Positions 1 to 7,538 are shown, counted from the first letter of the stretch. The stretch: 32,845 bases of DNA from a virus (IMGVR_UViG_3300034374_005174:1-32845); one strand, 5' to 3'. Notes: generated from the sequence alone by a model not told the origin. Made by a program: numbers and translations.

Positions 1-73
1 TTGGTGGTACGTTTTTGTCACGTCTCCACTCTTGATGTTTTTCTAATATATCAATAACTCTTTCTAATTTCAT
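1..73 (-). CDS. Small phage hypothetical protein, partial (C-terminus outside window)
   Basis: Reading leftward from an ATG at 73, an open frame runs to the window edge and begins MKLERVIDILEKHQEWRR. Phage proteins that start with a 'LE.VI..LE.H..WRR' pattern are common and usually under 100 aa. I know this pattern only as a conserved phage protein with no defined role. The start follows an A/T-rich stretch without a Shine-Dalgarno site. It is the last minus-strand gene in view. Confidence 0.6.
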   Translation of the reverse strand, partial: MKLERVIDILEKHQEWRRDKNVPP

Positions 74-92
74 TTTAATTATTTTAATTTAC

Positions 93-116
93 AAACCCCT
101 CGATTTCGATGGGTTT
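93..116 (-). other. Hairpin between two minus-strand genes
   Basis: AAACCC at 93-98 pairs with GGGTTT at 111-116, and the loop contains a further short TCGA pairing. It lies between the stop of the gene at 139-459 and the start of the gene at 73. No U-run follows on the minus strand, so it may be an RNA processing or stability hairpin rather than an intrinsic terminator. Confidence 0.4.
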
Positions 117-138
117 AAAACCTTGGATTAATAAATAG

Positions 139-459
139 TTATACACCATTTGTAATAACATAATCTTGTAAATAACGCAATTCTGTTTCCTGTTCATTTG
201 TAACATACGCCTGAAAAAATCTGCCATTGTCAGTTATTGCCAACATAATTCTATCTGTATGCACTTCGTGTTCTTTAGCAATTTGCTGATAAAAACGGTG
301 CATAACATCGGCTATATTTAATTTTATATTAAATTCGTTAACCAACATTTCTCCCTGTTCCCAACGGTGTCTATCAAACCATCTTGGTTTCTCTGCTACT
401 ATATTGTTTTGTTCATCAACAATACAGTCTTTAAATTCGTTTAAACTTACTTTTTCCAT
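139..459 (-). CDS. Hypothetical phage protein (106 aa)
   Basis: I do not recognise this 106-residue protein. It has charged N-terminal residues including a PRWFDRHRW stretch, a middle predicted to be helical, and a C-terminus that looks like two strands and a helix. No signal peptide or membrane segment is visible. The ATG at 459 follows an A/T-rich leader. It lies in a run of small minus-strand genes and has a 41-nt gap to the gene upstream. Confidence 0.65.
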   Translation of the reverse strand: MEKVSLNEFKDCIVDEQNNIVAEKPRWFDRHRWEQGEMLVNEFNIKLNIADVMHRFYQQIAKEHEVHTDRIMLAITDNGRFFQAYVTNEQETELRYLQDYVITNGV

Positions 460-499
460 ATTATATAATTTAATAAAAAACTAAACTTAGCTTCTTCCG

Positions 500-820
500 T
501 TATACCACATTTATCCAATCGTCAGCATCTTCCATTAACTCAATCTGTCCGTTTCCTTGTTCTATTATTTTATTTAAAACACCTAACCCGTAAGATGTCG
601 CTGTTCCATATCCTTTTTTGTGACACTTATAGCAACTTCCACTAAATCCAATAAAATAATAAAAGTTTTCGTCTTGTTCTACTTTACTAATTCCAGAATT
701 TAATCTACATCTGTCACCATATAAATAACCACCAGCCCAAGTTGCAAAAACTTTATAGTAATTATTTGGTAGTTTTAATATTACCCATTTTTCGGGTGTT
801 TCGCTTATATTTCTTTCCAT
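500..820 (-). CDS. Conserved small phage protein (106 aa)
   Basis: Soluble 106-aa protein with an aromatic core (YKVFATWAGGYLYGD, then LNSGI and a C-x-x-C at SCYKCHKK). I recall the pattern W-x-G-G-Y-L followed by LNSGI from small Bacteroidota-phage proteins of unknown function, but cannot name a family. The lone CxxC could bind metal only if paired with another molecule. It starts 4 nt after the stop of the gene at 825-1238, consistent with one transcript. Confidence 0.65.
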   Translation of the reverse strand: MERNISETPEKWVILKLPNNYYKVFATWAGGYLYGDRCRLNSGISKVEQDENFYYFIGFSGSCYKCHKKGYGTATSYGLGVLNKIIEQGNGQIELMEDADDWINVV

Positions 821-824
821 AATT

Positions 825-1238
825 TTACTTTAAAATCCTATCATAAGCATCATAACTATACTCATACCTCTTTCCATTCTTTGTACCACTCACTATAATG
901 TTAAGCGGATACTCCTTCTTGCATTCTTCTATCCTATCTTTACCTTTAGTATTATAGTAATAGTACAACCAAGCCTGCCAATAATAGTTACATTCAATAG
1001 GTGCAAAGATTAAAGCAATCTGCCACTTATAAAATACAAATGACCATACAGGATTCCACTCAAACCTATAGTCAGTATCTGACCATTTAGTCTTATAACC
1101 TAAGCCTACAAAGTCAAACCCTACTTTTTTACGAGAATAAAAGTAAGGTACTCCAATAGTCATCCTACCTATATATAGTTTAGGTAGGAATGGCTTAAAT
1201 GGACTGTTATAGACTTTTAGAAAAGTAAATTTATTCAT
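825..1238 (-). CDS. Conserved aromatic-rich phage protein (137 aa)
   Basis: The frame extends upstream to a TTG at 1298, but that extension lies inside the structured element at 1256-1380, so I choose the ATG at 1238 (MNKFTFLKV). The 137-aa protein is rich in Tyr, Trp and Phe, with segments YIGRMTIGVPYFYSRK, GLGYKTKW and a hydrophobic patch around WSFVFYKWQIALIF. The general pattern 'GVPYFYPRK...LGWKTKW...' is familiar from unannotated phage proteins. Its 5' leader is the 125-nt structured element, which may control it. Confidence 0.65.
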   Translation of the reverse strand: MNKFTFLKVYNSPFKPFLPKLYIGRMTIGVPYFYSRKKVGFDFVGLGYKTKWSDTDYRFEWNPVWSFVFYKWQIALIFAPIECNYYWQAWLYYYYNTKGKDRIEECKKEYPLNIIVSGTKNGKRYEYSYDAYDRILK

Positions 1239-1255
1239 ATTGTAGTGTTTAAAAA

Positions 1256-1380
1256 ACAAGGGGGCTTTGGGTGTTTCAGGGTTTCTGGTTAGGTGCAATG
1301 AGTAACGTTCACTTACTATAACCGGTTTTTCAGTGATTAATACACTCTACTTCCTAACTACAGCGTACTCACCCCCTTGT
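1256..1380 (-). ncRNA. Structured RNA candidate bounded by a 9-bp inverted repeat
   Basis: ACAAGGGGG at 1256-1264 is perfectly complementary to CCCCCTTGT at 1372-1380. On the minus strand the right arm is followed by six U residues (plus-strand A run 1250-1255). Between the arms, minus-strand RNA can form GTTAGG/CCTAAC (long range), AGTG-loop-CACT and AGTAA-loop-TTACT, the two hairpins having 7-nt loops. An alternative TGAGTA/TACTCA pairing would form a pseudoknot or a switch. The element lies between the stop of 1389-1652 and the ATG at 1238. It fits no tRNA: the loops lack canonical T-loop and U33 positions. Confidence 0.45.
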
Positions 1381-1388
1381 TGTATCAT

Positions 1389-1652
1389 TTAATCTTCATA
1401 ATCTGGTTCATAACCATCTAATAAATCTACTAGTTGGTCATCAAATGCTTCGTCTATCATTTGTTCTGTTATCCAACTTGGTATTTTATCTTGGTTATAA
1501 ATTCTAGTTATTTCAGCAGTTTCTTCTGGAGGATAACCGGGGTCGCCATTTCTTGTATAATAACAACCTGGGTCATAATGATAGTCAAAATCAATTTCTA
1601 CTTCAAACTCTTCCTCTGTTTCTTCGTTGTAAAAATATAATGTACCTGTCAT
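1389..1652 (-). CDS. Acidic small phage protein (87 aa)
   Basis: Strongly acidic 87-aa protein. The N-terminus is Glu-rich (EETEEEFEVEIDFD), the centre is Gly/Pro/Tyr-rich (DPGCYYTRNGDPGYPPE) and the C-terminus is helical and acidic. I recall 'GDPGYPPE' from small conserved phage proteins without function. The high negative charge could suit a DNA-mimic or inhibitor role, but that is speculation. Its start overlaps the stop of the next gene by 4 nt (ATGA). Confidence 0.65.
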   Translation of the reverse strand: MTGTLYFYNEETEEEFEVEIDFDYHYDPGCYYTRNGDPGYPPEETAEITRIYNQDKIPSWITEQMIDEAFDDQLVDLLDGYEPDYED

Positions 1653-1912
1653 AACTTGTTTAATTTAGCAATTGGAAAACCTTTTACAATTTTGTTTGTT
1701 TCTCTAACAATATCATGTTCAAGTAGCCATTCATACATACCTTCATTTTCACTATAATCTTTTACAGCTACTTCATCTGTATCTAATTCACCTATAAAAC
1801 TAGTAGCTACTGCTACAGGTGTGTGGTCAAACTTATCTACAAGTAGTATAGCTTTACCACCATTTTGATAGTTTTGTACTGTAACTTCTACTTCAAATCC
1901 TTTATAGTTCAT
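1649..1912 (-). CDS. DUF4313-like protein (87 aa)
   Basis: The order Y-x-G-x-E-V-x-V, then N-G-G-K-A-I-L-L-V-D, then P-V-A-V-A-T and V-A-V-K-D-Y-S-E-N-E-G-M matches what I remember of the DUF4313 family. That family is found in phages, plasmids and ICE-like elements and its function is unknown. The whole protein is about one such domain long. Start and stop overlap both neighbours by 4 nt, so it is translationally coupled within the small-gene run. Confidence 0.6.
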   Translation of the reverse strand: MNYKGFEVEVTVQNYQNGGKAILLVDKFDHTPVAVATSFIGELDTDEVAVKDYSENEGMYEWLLEHDIVRETNKIVKGFPIAKLNKL

Positions 1913-2160
1913 GTTATATCTTTTATTAATTTAACTTCGTGTGGTTGGTATTCTTCATCATTAAACTGTGATTCACATATCTTTGATGGTATATACTCAC
2001 ATTCATCAAATATCTTCTTTATAGTTAGGTTACACTTACCTGTTTTTTGTATTTCTATAGCAACTGCATTACCAAAGTTAACAAAAAAGTCTTTGTCATC
2101 ATCAAAGTACCACCTTATAAAACTACTTTCTGTTACTCTATTCAAATATTTAGTTCTCAT
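1909..2160 (-). CDS. Hypothetical protein (83 aa)
   Basis: Unrecognised 83-residue soluble protein with a mix of aromatic and acidic residues and two cysteines (C43, C62 region). No motif is visible. Both ends overlap neighbouring genes by 4 nt, which supports it being a real gene. Confidence 0.6.
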   Translation of the reverse strand: MRTKYLNRVTESSFIRWYFDDDKDFFVNFGNAVAIEIQKTGKCNLTIKKIFDECEYIPSKICESQFNDEEYQPHEVKLIKDIT

Positions 2161-2393
2161 AATAAACTTTTAATGTGATTATCACCATACATAGGCAAAA
2201 ACTTGCTTGTGTCTTTTGTATATAGACCGTTCTTATCATAGTATAACTCTCGTATCTTAATTATAACGTGGTCTGCATCATACAAAATATCCCCACCAAA
2301 CTTTGTTTTTAGTGCTAGTGCAACATAATAACAGTTTGGCAGGGATGGCATAGTGCGTATATAATTAACTATGTCAGACGGTCTATCTTTCAA
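2157..2393 (-). CDS. Small phage protein with conserved Cys and His (78 aa)
   Basis: The pattern N-C-Y-Y-V-A-L-A-L-K, then F-G-G-D-I-L-Y, then A-D-H-V-I-I-K-I and Y-Y-D-K-N-G recalls small phage proteins with a Cys in one helix and a His in a following strand, as in a minimal papain/transglutaminase-like fold. Catalysis is not shown, and the protein is short for an enzyme. It overlaps the gene at 2383-3066 by 11 nt. Confidence 0.55.
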   Translation of the reverse strand: MKDRPSDIVNYIRTMPSLPNCYYVALALKTKFGGDILYDADHVIIKIRELYYDKNGLYTKDTSKFLPMYGDNHIKSLL

Positions 2394-3066
2394 GGTCGTA
2401 AGTAGTTATCTCACCATTTAAGTACTGAGTAATCAATTCTGCTGATTGGTCAATCTTACGCTTACACTCTTTAATAGTTAGTTGCCAAGTGTTTGTGTAT
2501 TTCTCAATCAGCCTTTCTTTAGCAAGTTGCTTAAGTTCTTTAATTGGTCTTAACTCATCACCCCATCTGCAAATAAGGTATTGGTTAGCTTCACTTGTTG
2601 TAAAGTGCAACCTATGACCTTGCTGTTCTACCCAATCTTTAGCATCTTGGTCTGACTTAAATATATAATCAGTACCTAAACTACTGTTAGAACCTTCTGG
2701 GTAATAGTAAGCCTTGTAATTAGTAATAGAACCTACTGCTAACGGGTCTGGTGACTTGTCATCATACCATATATGTATCTTATCAAAGTAATTTTCTTGC
2801 ACAGCAAACTTAATTGCCTTGATAGCATCAAAAGGTATTGGTGTTTTGTTATAGCTTCTAAGTTCTAACTGCGCAGGACACAGAGTACTAAAGATGTTCT
2901 TAATGTTATTGTTTAGTAAAGGAAATGGTACTGGACTTTTACTATTCTTTAGAAAGTTAGTTTGGTTACTCAAACCTAACTCATTCATCATTTCCAACCA
3001 TTCCTGTTTGTTATCAATGTCAAATATAACATTGTCAAACTCTACGTTATAATAGTTCTCAATCAT
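2383..3066 (-). CDS. Hypothetical phage protein (227 aa)
   Basis: Unrecognised soluble protein of 227 aa. The N-terminal half is mixed with several Asn-rich loops. The middle has an alpha/beta look (KIHIWYDDKSPDPLAVGSI) and the C-terminal third is predicted to be helical and charged (LKQLAKERLIEKYTNTWQL...). The ATG at 3066 overlaps the stop of the HTH-like gene at 3059-3454 by 8 nt, so the two are probably co-translated. Confidence 0.65.
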   Translation of the reverse strand: MIENYYNVEFDNVIFDIDNKQEWLEMMNELGLSNQTNFLKNSKSPVPFPLLNNNIKNIFSTLCPAQLELRSYNKTPIPFDAIKAIKFAVQENYFDKIHIWYDDKSPDPLAVGSITNYKAYYYPEGSNSSLGTDYIFKSDQDAKDWVEQQGHRLHFTTSEANQYLICRWGDELRPIKELKQLAKERLIEKYTNTWQLTIKECKRKIDQSAELITQYLNGEITTYDLER

Positions 3067-3454
3067 TGTAAGCGGATTTTAAATAATTAATTTGTGTATC
3101 AATCATGTGGTCTTTACTGTCTGAACATAAAGTTTCTTCTATTTTATATTCAGAGTAACTAGCTAGTTCTACTGCTTTATTTCTTAAGTATACAATGTGG
3201 TCTTCTTTACTACTATCTATCTCTTTGACATATAAATATACAGAACCTATAGATAAATTCAAAAACCTAGCTACATCAACTTGCGGTAAAGTCAAATATC
3301 TATAAAATAAATAAGTGGTTAGTTTACTTACTAACCTTTTCTTACTACCCATGGTCTTAAATCTATATCCTGTCATACTTGTATAAGCTGTAATGATGTC
3401 ATACAACTCATCTCTATAGTATTCTTCTAATGCCTTAGCAATCCTGTTTGTCAT
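3059..3454 (-). CDS. Helix-turn-helix DNA-binding protein, DnaA-C-terminal-like (131 aa)
   Basis: Around residues 37-80 the sequence runs SKKRLVSKLTTYLFYRYLTL, PQVDVARFLN, LSIGSVYLYVKEID. This has the spacing of the DnaA C-terminal domain / Trp-repressor-like HTH ('R..lv..R.ia.yl.r..t...ig...gr..stV.....'), without the DHST box of host DnaA. It probably binds DNA, as a regulator or at an origin. The gene start at 3454 lies only 36 bp from the divergent plus-strand gene at 3491, so this protein could control that promoter. A similar HTH protein is at 18371-18676. Confidence 0.5.
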   Translation of the reverse strand: MTNRIAKALEEYYRDELYDIITAYTSMTGYRFKTMGSKKRLVSKLTTYLFYRYLTLPQVDVARFLNLSIGSVYLYVKEIDSSKEDHIVYLRNKAVELASYSEYKIEETLCSDSKDHMIDTQINYLKSAYND

Positions 3455-3490
3455 AGATTTTTATTATCTTTAATGTTTAAATAGTCTATC

Positions 3491-3952
3491 ATGGTTAAAA
3501 AGGTTGAACAGTTTACCAAAACTTTAATTCTATTCTTATCAGCTATTACTCCTGCGTTTTTAGTACTTTGTATTATAACCATAGGTATATTTAATGGCTA
3601 TTTAGAAACTGTACATTACACTAAAGTAATAGGTAGTTTATCGTGGATTCCTGGTACTATGTTTGCAGGACTACGATTTGCATCTGGACTTGGTGGTGTA
3701 AAGATGTTTATGGCAGCAGATAGAGTTAGAGGTGGATTCTTTGTACTAATCAGTATACTACTAACTGTATGGGTATCTACACACGCTAAACAAATGGCAT
3801 CATCTATCGCACTAACAGAACTGCAATACAATAATGCCTTATGGTTTGTAAGGACATCACTGTGGACAGGACTGTTAGGCGAATTAATGATGGCTGCCTA
3901 CATGACAGCAAAGAAGAAGCGCAGGGTTAGAAGTAAGTCGATTGGCAAATAA
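3491..3952 (+). CDS. Multi-span membrane protein on the opposite strand (holin candidate)
   Basis: A 153-aa protein with about four hydrophobic segments, at roughly residues 11-35, 45-66, 80-98 and 117-138. The N-terminus is short and basic and the tail very basic (KKKRRVRSKSIGK). It is the only plus-strand gene within 19 kb of minus-strand genes. Without it the minus strand would have an otherwise unexplained 470-nt gap. Its 3' end overlaps the convergent gene at 3927-4211 by 26 nt. Because the plus strand carries the late genes, and holins are small multi-span proteins with charged tails, a holin is a reasonable guess. A transporter-like or superinfection-exclusion protein is equally possible. 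Confidence 0.7.
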   Translation: MVKKVEQFTKTLILFLSAITPAFLVLCIITIGIFNGYLETVHYTKVIGSLSWIPGTMFAGLRFASGLGGVKMFMAADRVRGGFFVLISILLTVWVSTHAKQMASSIALTELQYNNALWFVRTSLWTGLLGELMMAAYMTAKKKRRVRSKSIGK

Positions 3953-4211
3953 TAGTAATCAACTCTATCTTCTCATAGATGTATATATCACCATCTTGCT
4001 TAAACACGATATACTTATTTGGGTGTTTCCAATCTAAGTATGTAGCAATTATAACATAGTCATCATCAAGTTCATCTATTATCGTATAGCCATTTAAACC
4101 ATGTCTATAGTCATCGCTATTAGGGTAGATACTATGTTTAAACTTGCGTAACTGCCAGTCGCTGATATTAAATGTATCAACAAACTCTTTAACGTTCGAT
4201 ACTACTTTCAT
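3927..4211 (-). CDS. Hypothetical protein (94 aa)
   Basis: The frame extends to a GTG at 4253, but MKVVSNVKEF from the ATG at 4211 is the more natural start. It begins with a short helix and a W-x-x-R-K-F-K-H segment, followed by a beta-rich acidic half (DELDDDYVIIATYLDW...YIVFKQDGDIYIYE). I do not recognise it. The 5' end overlaps the upstream gene by 23 nt. The 3' end overlaps the plus-strand membrane gene, a convergent arrangement that could allow antisense interference. Confidence 0.55.
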   Translation of the reverse strand: MKVVSNVKEFVDTFNISDWQLRKFKHSIYPNSDDYRHGLNGYTIIDELDDDYVIIATYLDWKHPNKYIVFKQDGDIYIYEKIELITIICQSTYF

Positions 4212-4368
4212 TACACAGTATTTGATATAAATGTTTAGGTACAAAATAAGCACTACTGCCTACTTTATCTAGCATTGCTTCGTCATTTATTAATACACAC
4301 TCATCAAACCATTCTTGCTCCATTAACTCTTGACTTTCTGGCCATTCTACTATAATATACTCATCCAT
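4189..4368 (-). CDS. Small acidic hypothetical protein (59 aa)
   Basis: ATG at 4368 (MDEYIIVEWPESQELM) is preferred over the in-frame TTG at 4377. The 'VEWPESQ.LMEQEWF.EC.LI' pattern is one I recall from small crAss-type and other Bacteroidota-phage proteins of unknown role. It overlaps the stop of the upstream gene by 8 nt. Confidence 0.55.
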   Translation of the reverse strand: MDEYIIVEWPESQELMEQEWFDECVLINDEAMLDKVGSSAYFVPKHLYQILCNESSIER

Positions 4369-4555
4369 TGTTAACAATATTATCAGCCATTAAATCTTTA
4401 ATATCTGTGTATGCAAGTTCAAACTCATGCCATTGGCTTTGTCCACTTTCTATCTCATCGTATGCTAATTGTACAAATCCTTCTATCTCTTCTTTTAAGT
4501 CTGGTCTATCAGCTATACACTGCTTTACAAACTCATTAAAATATTCTTCGTTCAT
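4361..4555 (-). CDS. Small acidic hypothetical protein (64 aa)
   Basis: Helical, acidic 64-residue protein (MNEEYFNEFVKQ...EEIEGFVQLAYDEIESGQSQWHEFELAYTDIKDL). It has no recognisable domain. It overlaps both neighbours by a few bases and sits in the tightly coupled cluster at 4.2-7.5 kb. Confidence 0.55.
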   Translation of the reverse strand: MNEEYFNEFVKQCIADRPDLKEEIEGFVQLAYDEIESGQSQWHEFELAYTDIKDLMADNIVNNG

Positions 4556-5199
4556 AATAAGTGTTTTTTGTGGTAATCTAATATTTCGTCTTCTAACTTT
4601 ACAGGTAAATCAAGTTCTCTATCATCATCTATAACTACACTTGTGTTAAAGTATGAATTTAAAGCATCTTGAAATGTACTTCTATAGTCTGGATGCCTAG
4701 TTAATACACCATATACATGACCAATCTTACCTTGTTCATCTTTAGTCTTAATCATCAGCCTTTCAATCATACTTTCATTGTACATCTGACTAAACTGACT
4801 TTTTAAGAACATATCTATAGATGACTCAAACTCATTAGGCAACCTAATTATTACACAATGATACTCTCCTATCTTATGTACATAATCATCTACATAATAA
4901 TCTTGGCTTCTAAGATATTTAAGATAGTTAGCTAAGTTTTGTCTAGACTTATGAGCATCAACATACTTACCATCTTTACTATTATACATACCATTTAGGT
5001 CATAGACCATAAACAAACAGTTCTTGAATTGAGAACCTTTTGCATAATCATAAGACGTATCACCAATAGCAACACCTACTAAAGAAGTTCTAACCTTTTT
5101 ATACGATAACTTAAATGTGTTTGTAAAACTATTAAGTATTGGTATAAGGTATTTAGAAGTCTTATTCTGGTAAAACTCACCTAACTTAAAATCTATCAT
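4552..5199 (-). CDS. Hypothetical phage protein (215 aa)
   Basis: Soluble alpha/beta protein of 215 aa, not recognised. It has a hydrophobic strand pattern around KNCLFMVYDLNG and a YHCVIIRLP segment. A later 'FLKSQFSQMYNESMIERL' stretch resembles a helix found in other unannotated Bacteroidota-phage proteins. The start overlaps the stop of 5196-6014 by 4 nt (ATGA), which suggests a functional pair with that gene. Confidence 0.65.
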   Translation of the reverse strand: MIDFKLGEFYQNKTSKYLIPILNSFTNTFKLSYKKVRTSLVGVAIGDTSYDYAKGSQFKNCLFMVYDLNGMYNSKDGKYVDAHKSRQNLANYLKYLRSQDYYVDDYVHKIGEYHCVIIRLPNEFESSIDMFLKSQFSQMYNESMIERLMIKTKDEQGKIGHVYGVLTRHPDYRSTFQDALNSYFNTSVVIDDDRELDLPVKLEDEILDYHKKHLL

Positions 5200-6014
5200 G
5201 CAGCTTCAAACAGTTTATGGGATTTAAGAATCATTTCTGGCGCACTAAACATATCAGTCTTTCTTGTTACAGATGCAGTTAATGCTTGATAAATATCATA
5301 CTTTGTATAACGCTTTGCTTGGTTATAGTAGATATTCTCAATGTTCTTAACATCATCTGGTCTTTGTATCAATCGTAACATATTTACAAAGTTATTTACA
5401 AGACCTGCATTATCTTTAGATACAATTCTTCTACTTAACACACCTAATAACCTATTAAGTTCTTCATTTTCATAAGTAACTTCTGTCATTTCTCTTAACG
5501 CAGTTGTATAAAAGTCACGCTCTTGTACAATAGTATCAAGGTAAGTAGGTAGTACGTCATAAATATGTGTAAAATCAGCATCATTAAATGCACGTTTAGT
5601 AATACTTCCATTACCAAATATACACATATTTAGACATGCACTACGCTTATACCCTGTATAAACTTTAGCAATAGGTGTTTGTAAGTCTAAAGCATAAATC
5701 ATACCTATAACCTTCTGGTATCTATCATTACCATTTAAGTCAAACTGATAGTCTGGCTTTAGTACAGCTTCAATATTAATACGCTCATAACTGTCATACT
5801 GCTGCTGTACATTCTCAATACCATACTCATCTACTGACACATCAATAGCTTGACTGTTAGGTGCTTTAGCTTTAATAATGTAGTCATCTGTATGCGGTGC
5901 TAGAATATCAATAAAAGGTTTTACAATTTCCTTTGCAGGTTGAAATACAGCTTGACCACGCTTTAAACTGTGACTATTCTGCAATTGGTCCATGGTTATT
6001 TCTAAATACTCCAT
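5196..6014 (-). CDS. Conserved phage protein, possibly DUF932/DUF3871-type (272 aa)
   Basis: A 272-aa soluble protein. The middle (SACLNMCIFGNGSITKRAFNDADF) recalls the 'N.C..SNG....' core of DUF932/DUF3871-type proteins found in phages and mobile elements, and the C-terminal half is helical. I hold this link weakly, because the other family landmarks are not evident. Its position next to the PD-(D/E)XK nuclease and in the recombination/replication region suggests a DNA-related role, for example as a single-strand annealing partner. No catalytic motif is visible. Confidence 0.35.
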   Translation of the reverse strand: MEYLEITMDQLQNSHSLKRGQAVFQPAKEIVKPFIDILAPHTDDYIIKAKAPNSQAIDVSVDEYGIENVQQQYDSYERINIEAVLKPDYQFDLNGNDRYQKVIGMIYALDLQTPIAKVYTGYKRSACLNMCIFGNGSITKRAFNDADFTHIYDVLPTYLDTIVQERDFYTTALREMTEVTYENEELNRLLGVLSRRIVSKDNAGLVNNFVNMLRLIQRPDDVKNIENIYYNQAKRYTKYDIYQALTASVTRKTDMFSAPEMILKSHKLFEAA

Positions 6015-6253
6015 TAGTTTAATATTTGATTAATTAATTCAATGTTATTCCAATACTCTTGTGTAATGGTTTTAGCATCATTAGGTTCATATACAACAGG
6101 TATCTTTACCTTATTAAGTAATTCAGAATTACCGTTCTTGTTTTCTAACCTTAATGCGTCTGCTAGTTTACACAATACATCATATACACTTTGATTGTCT
6201 TTTGATACATCAATAGCAATCATAAGTTTGTGCATTTGTCTATCTATGTCCAT
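6014..6253 (-). CDS. Small hypothetical protein (79 aa)
   Basis: Helical 79-aa protein without recognised motifs (MDIDRQMHKLMIAIDVS...). It sits between the 272-aa protein (1-nt overlap) and the exonuclease-like gene (10-nt overlap), so it is co-transcribed and perhaps accessory to one of them. Confidence 0.55.
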   Translation of the reverse strand: MDIDRQMHKLMIAIDVSKDNQSVYDVLCKLADALRLENKNGNSELLNKVKIPVVYEPNDAKTITQEYWNNIELINQILN

Positions 6254-7167
6254 AACTTTAGCGGTTTAATACTAAATTCTTCTTCTTGTTTATCAATTAA
6301 TGCAAAAGCATCTGTAAAACCATATACATCATACTCGTTCTTATGTTCAGCATGTGGTGTATAAGTAGTAGAATAAATTACTTTAGCACCTGCTTTACCT
6401 ACATACAAGTCATCTTCACTCATACTGTATACTTCTACAGGCTTAGTTGCTTCATCATGTACTACTACAAATAGAAAAGGGTTAATGACTTTATCTGGAT
6501 ATTCTAACTTAAGCAACTCTGTATAAAACGCTGCTTGTATGTCATACCTAAACTTCTTTGCAGCATACTCAAAGTTCATACTTGTATACTTTACATCAAT
6601 AGGTGTAATTCTATCATCTATACTTACAAAGTCTAATAAACCTTTACACTTGTAGTCTATATCTAAATGTTGTATAGTTTGATAAACAGGAAACTGTGCT
6701 TGTAGATTAGGTAAGTTTAAGTCACTTAGTTGCTGAGTAACCTTAAGTGCTAGTAAGTTAGCTTTAGTGTAATCTTCGTGATTAACTATCCGCTTACCTT
6801 TACTTAGTATCTTTTGGTTAATGTATGCAATACTATCTGCTGTAACCTTTTCTACTTTCTTCTCCATACCCCAACTCCTATTACCTACATACTCTAACTG
6901 CTCAATTGCTCTAGCATATTCATCGTATTTAGGGTTAGGACTAAATGTAAACGCTAAGTCTACAATCTCCTGCATTTTAGCACTTGGCATTTCATCGTTA
7001 CTTAGTACATAGTATTCATCAAAAAAGTCATCACCAGATACAATAGTATCTATCATACTACCCATACTAATACCAGCACCTGCTTCTTTCTTACCAAATA
7101 ACAACTCTTTTAAATACGATTGGCTTATTGCTTCGTATTCAAAATAATCTTTAACTCGTTGTAACAT
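6244..7167 (-). CDS. PD-(D/E)XK nuclease, RecB/Cas4-type exonuclease (307 aa)
   Basis: Residues 14-48 (ISQSYLKELLFG..., then a G-x-x-M-D/I-D turn) match the 'S.S.L......G...H' opening of RecB/Cas4-like nucleases. The active-site set is visible: D179 in CKGLLDFV, D191-V-K193 as the D/ExK pair in PIDVKY, and Q211-x-x-x-Y215 in YDIQAAFYTELL, the QhxxY motif of this superfamily. It probably resects DNA ends for recombination or replication, working with the Sak4-like ATPase, SSB and resolvase-like gene elsewhere in the operon. At 307 aa it is a normal single-domain phage exonuclease, with no helicase part and no clear Fe-S cysteine cluster. Confidence 0.7.
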   Translation of the reverse strand: MLQRVKDYFEYEAISQSYLKELLFGKKEAGAGISMGSMIDTIVSGDDFFDEYYVLSNDEMPSAKMQEIVDLAFTFSPNPKYDEYARAIEQLEYVGNRSWGMEKKVEKVTADSIAYINQKILSKGKRIVNHEDYTKANLLALKVTQQLSDLNLPNLQAQFPVYQTIQHLDIDYKCKGLLDFVSIDDRITPIDVKYTSMNFEYAAKKFRYDIQAAFYTELLKLEYPDKVINPFLFVVVHDEATKPVEVYSMSEDDLYVGKAGAKVIYSTTYTPHAEHKNEYDVYGFTDAFALIDKQEEEFSIKPLKLWT

Positions 7168-7538
7168 TTTACATTGTTGTTGATTAAAAATTCTAATCCA
7201 TCTTTACTCTTATAGTAGTGTTTAAATACTACTGTAGTTATACCAGACTGAACTATACATGCTGCACAATGCAAACAACAACTGTGTGTACAATATAGTG
7301 TACAGCCAACCAAGTCTTGTTTAGCAAATAGTATAGCATTTAATTCAGCGTGTAAAACATAAGGATAGGTACTGCTATCTTCACAGTCGTTAGTAGTACC
7401 AATGGGCGTACCATTATAGCCTGTACTAACTATTCTGTTTTGGGGGTTTACGATAACAGCACCTACCTTAAGTCGATTGCATTTACTGCCTAATGAAACA
7501 GCATCTGCAATATTAAGGAAGTAGTTTGCTTTCTTCAT
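7125..7538 (-). CDS. Deoxycytidylate (dCMP) deaminase-like protein (137 aa)
   Basis: Zinc-dependent cytidine/deoxycytidylate deaminase fold. H63-A-E65 supplies one zinc ligand and the proton-shuttle Glu, and C88-L-H-C91 the other two ligands. It is followed by A-x-I-V-Q-S-G-I, typical of dCMP deaminases. The N-terminal 'A..S.CNRLKVGAVIV..NRIVSTGYNGTP' is also classic. The usual Pro before the first zinc Cys is Cys here. It should convert dCMP to dUMP for dTTP synthesis in the host cytoplasm. It overlaps the exonuclease gene by 43 nt, and the UDG-like and MazG-like genes are nearby, giving a small nucleotide-quality cluster. Confidence 0.85.
   Translation of the reverse strand: MKKANYFLNIADAVSLGSKCNRLKVGAVIVNPQNRIVSTGYNGTPIGTTNDCEDSSTYPYVLHAELNAILFAKQDLVGCTLYCTHSCCLHCAACIVQSGITTVVFKHYYKSKDGLEFLINNNVKCYNELKIILNTKQ

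Noticed and set aside
1256-1380. tRNA gene
   Set aside because: Two hairpins with 7-nt loops suggested tRNA arms, but the loop bases lack U33 and the T-loop consensus. The outer arms are 9 bp with a span of 125 nt, too long for a tRNA without an intron.
3616-3831. 71-aa minus-strand frame
   Set aside because: Antisense to the plus-strand membrane gene, whose product has a coherent multi-span pattern; this frame shows no domain.
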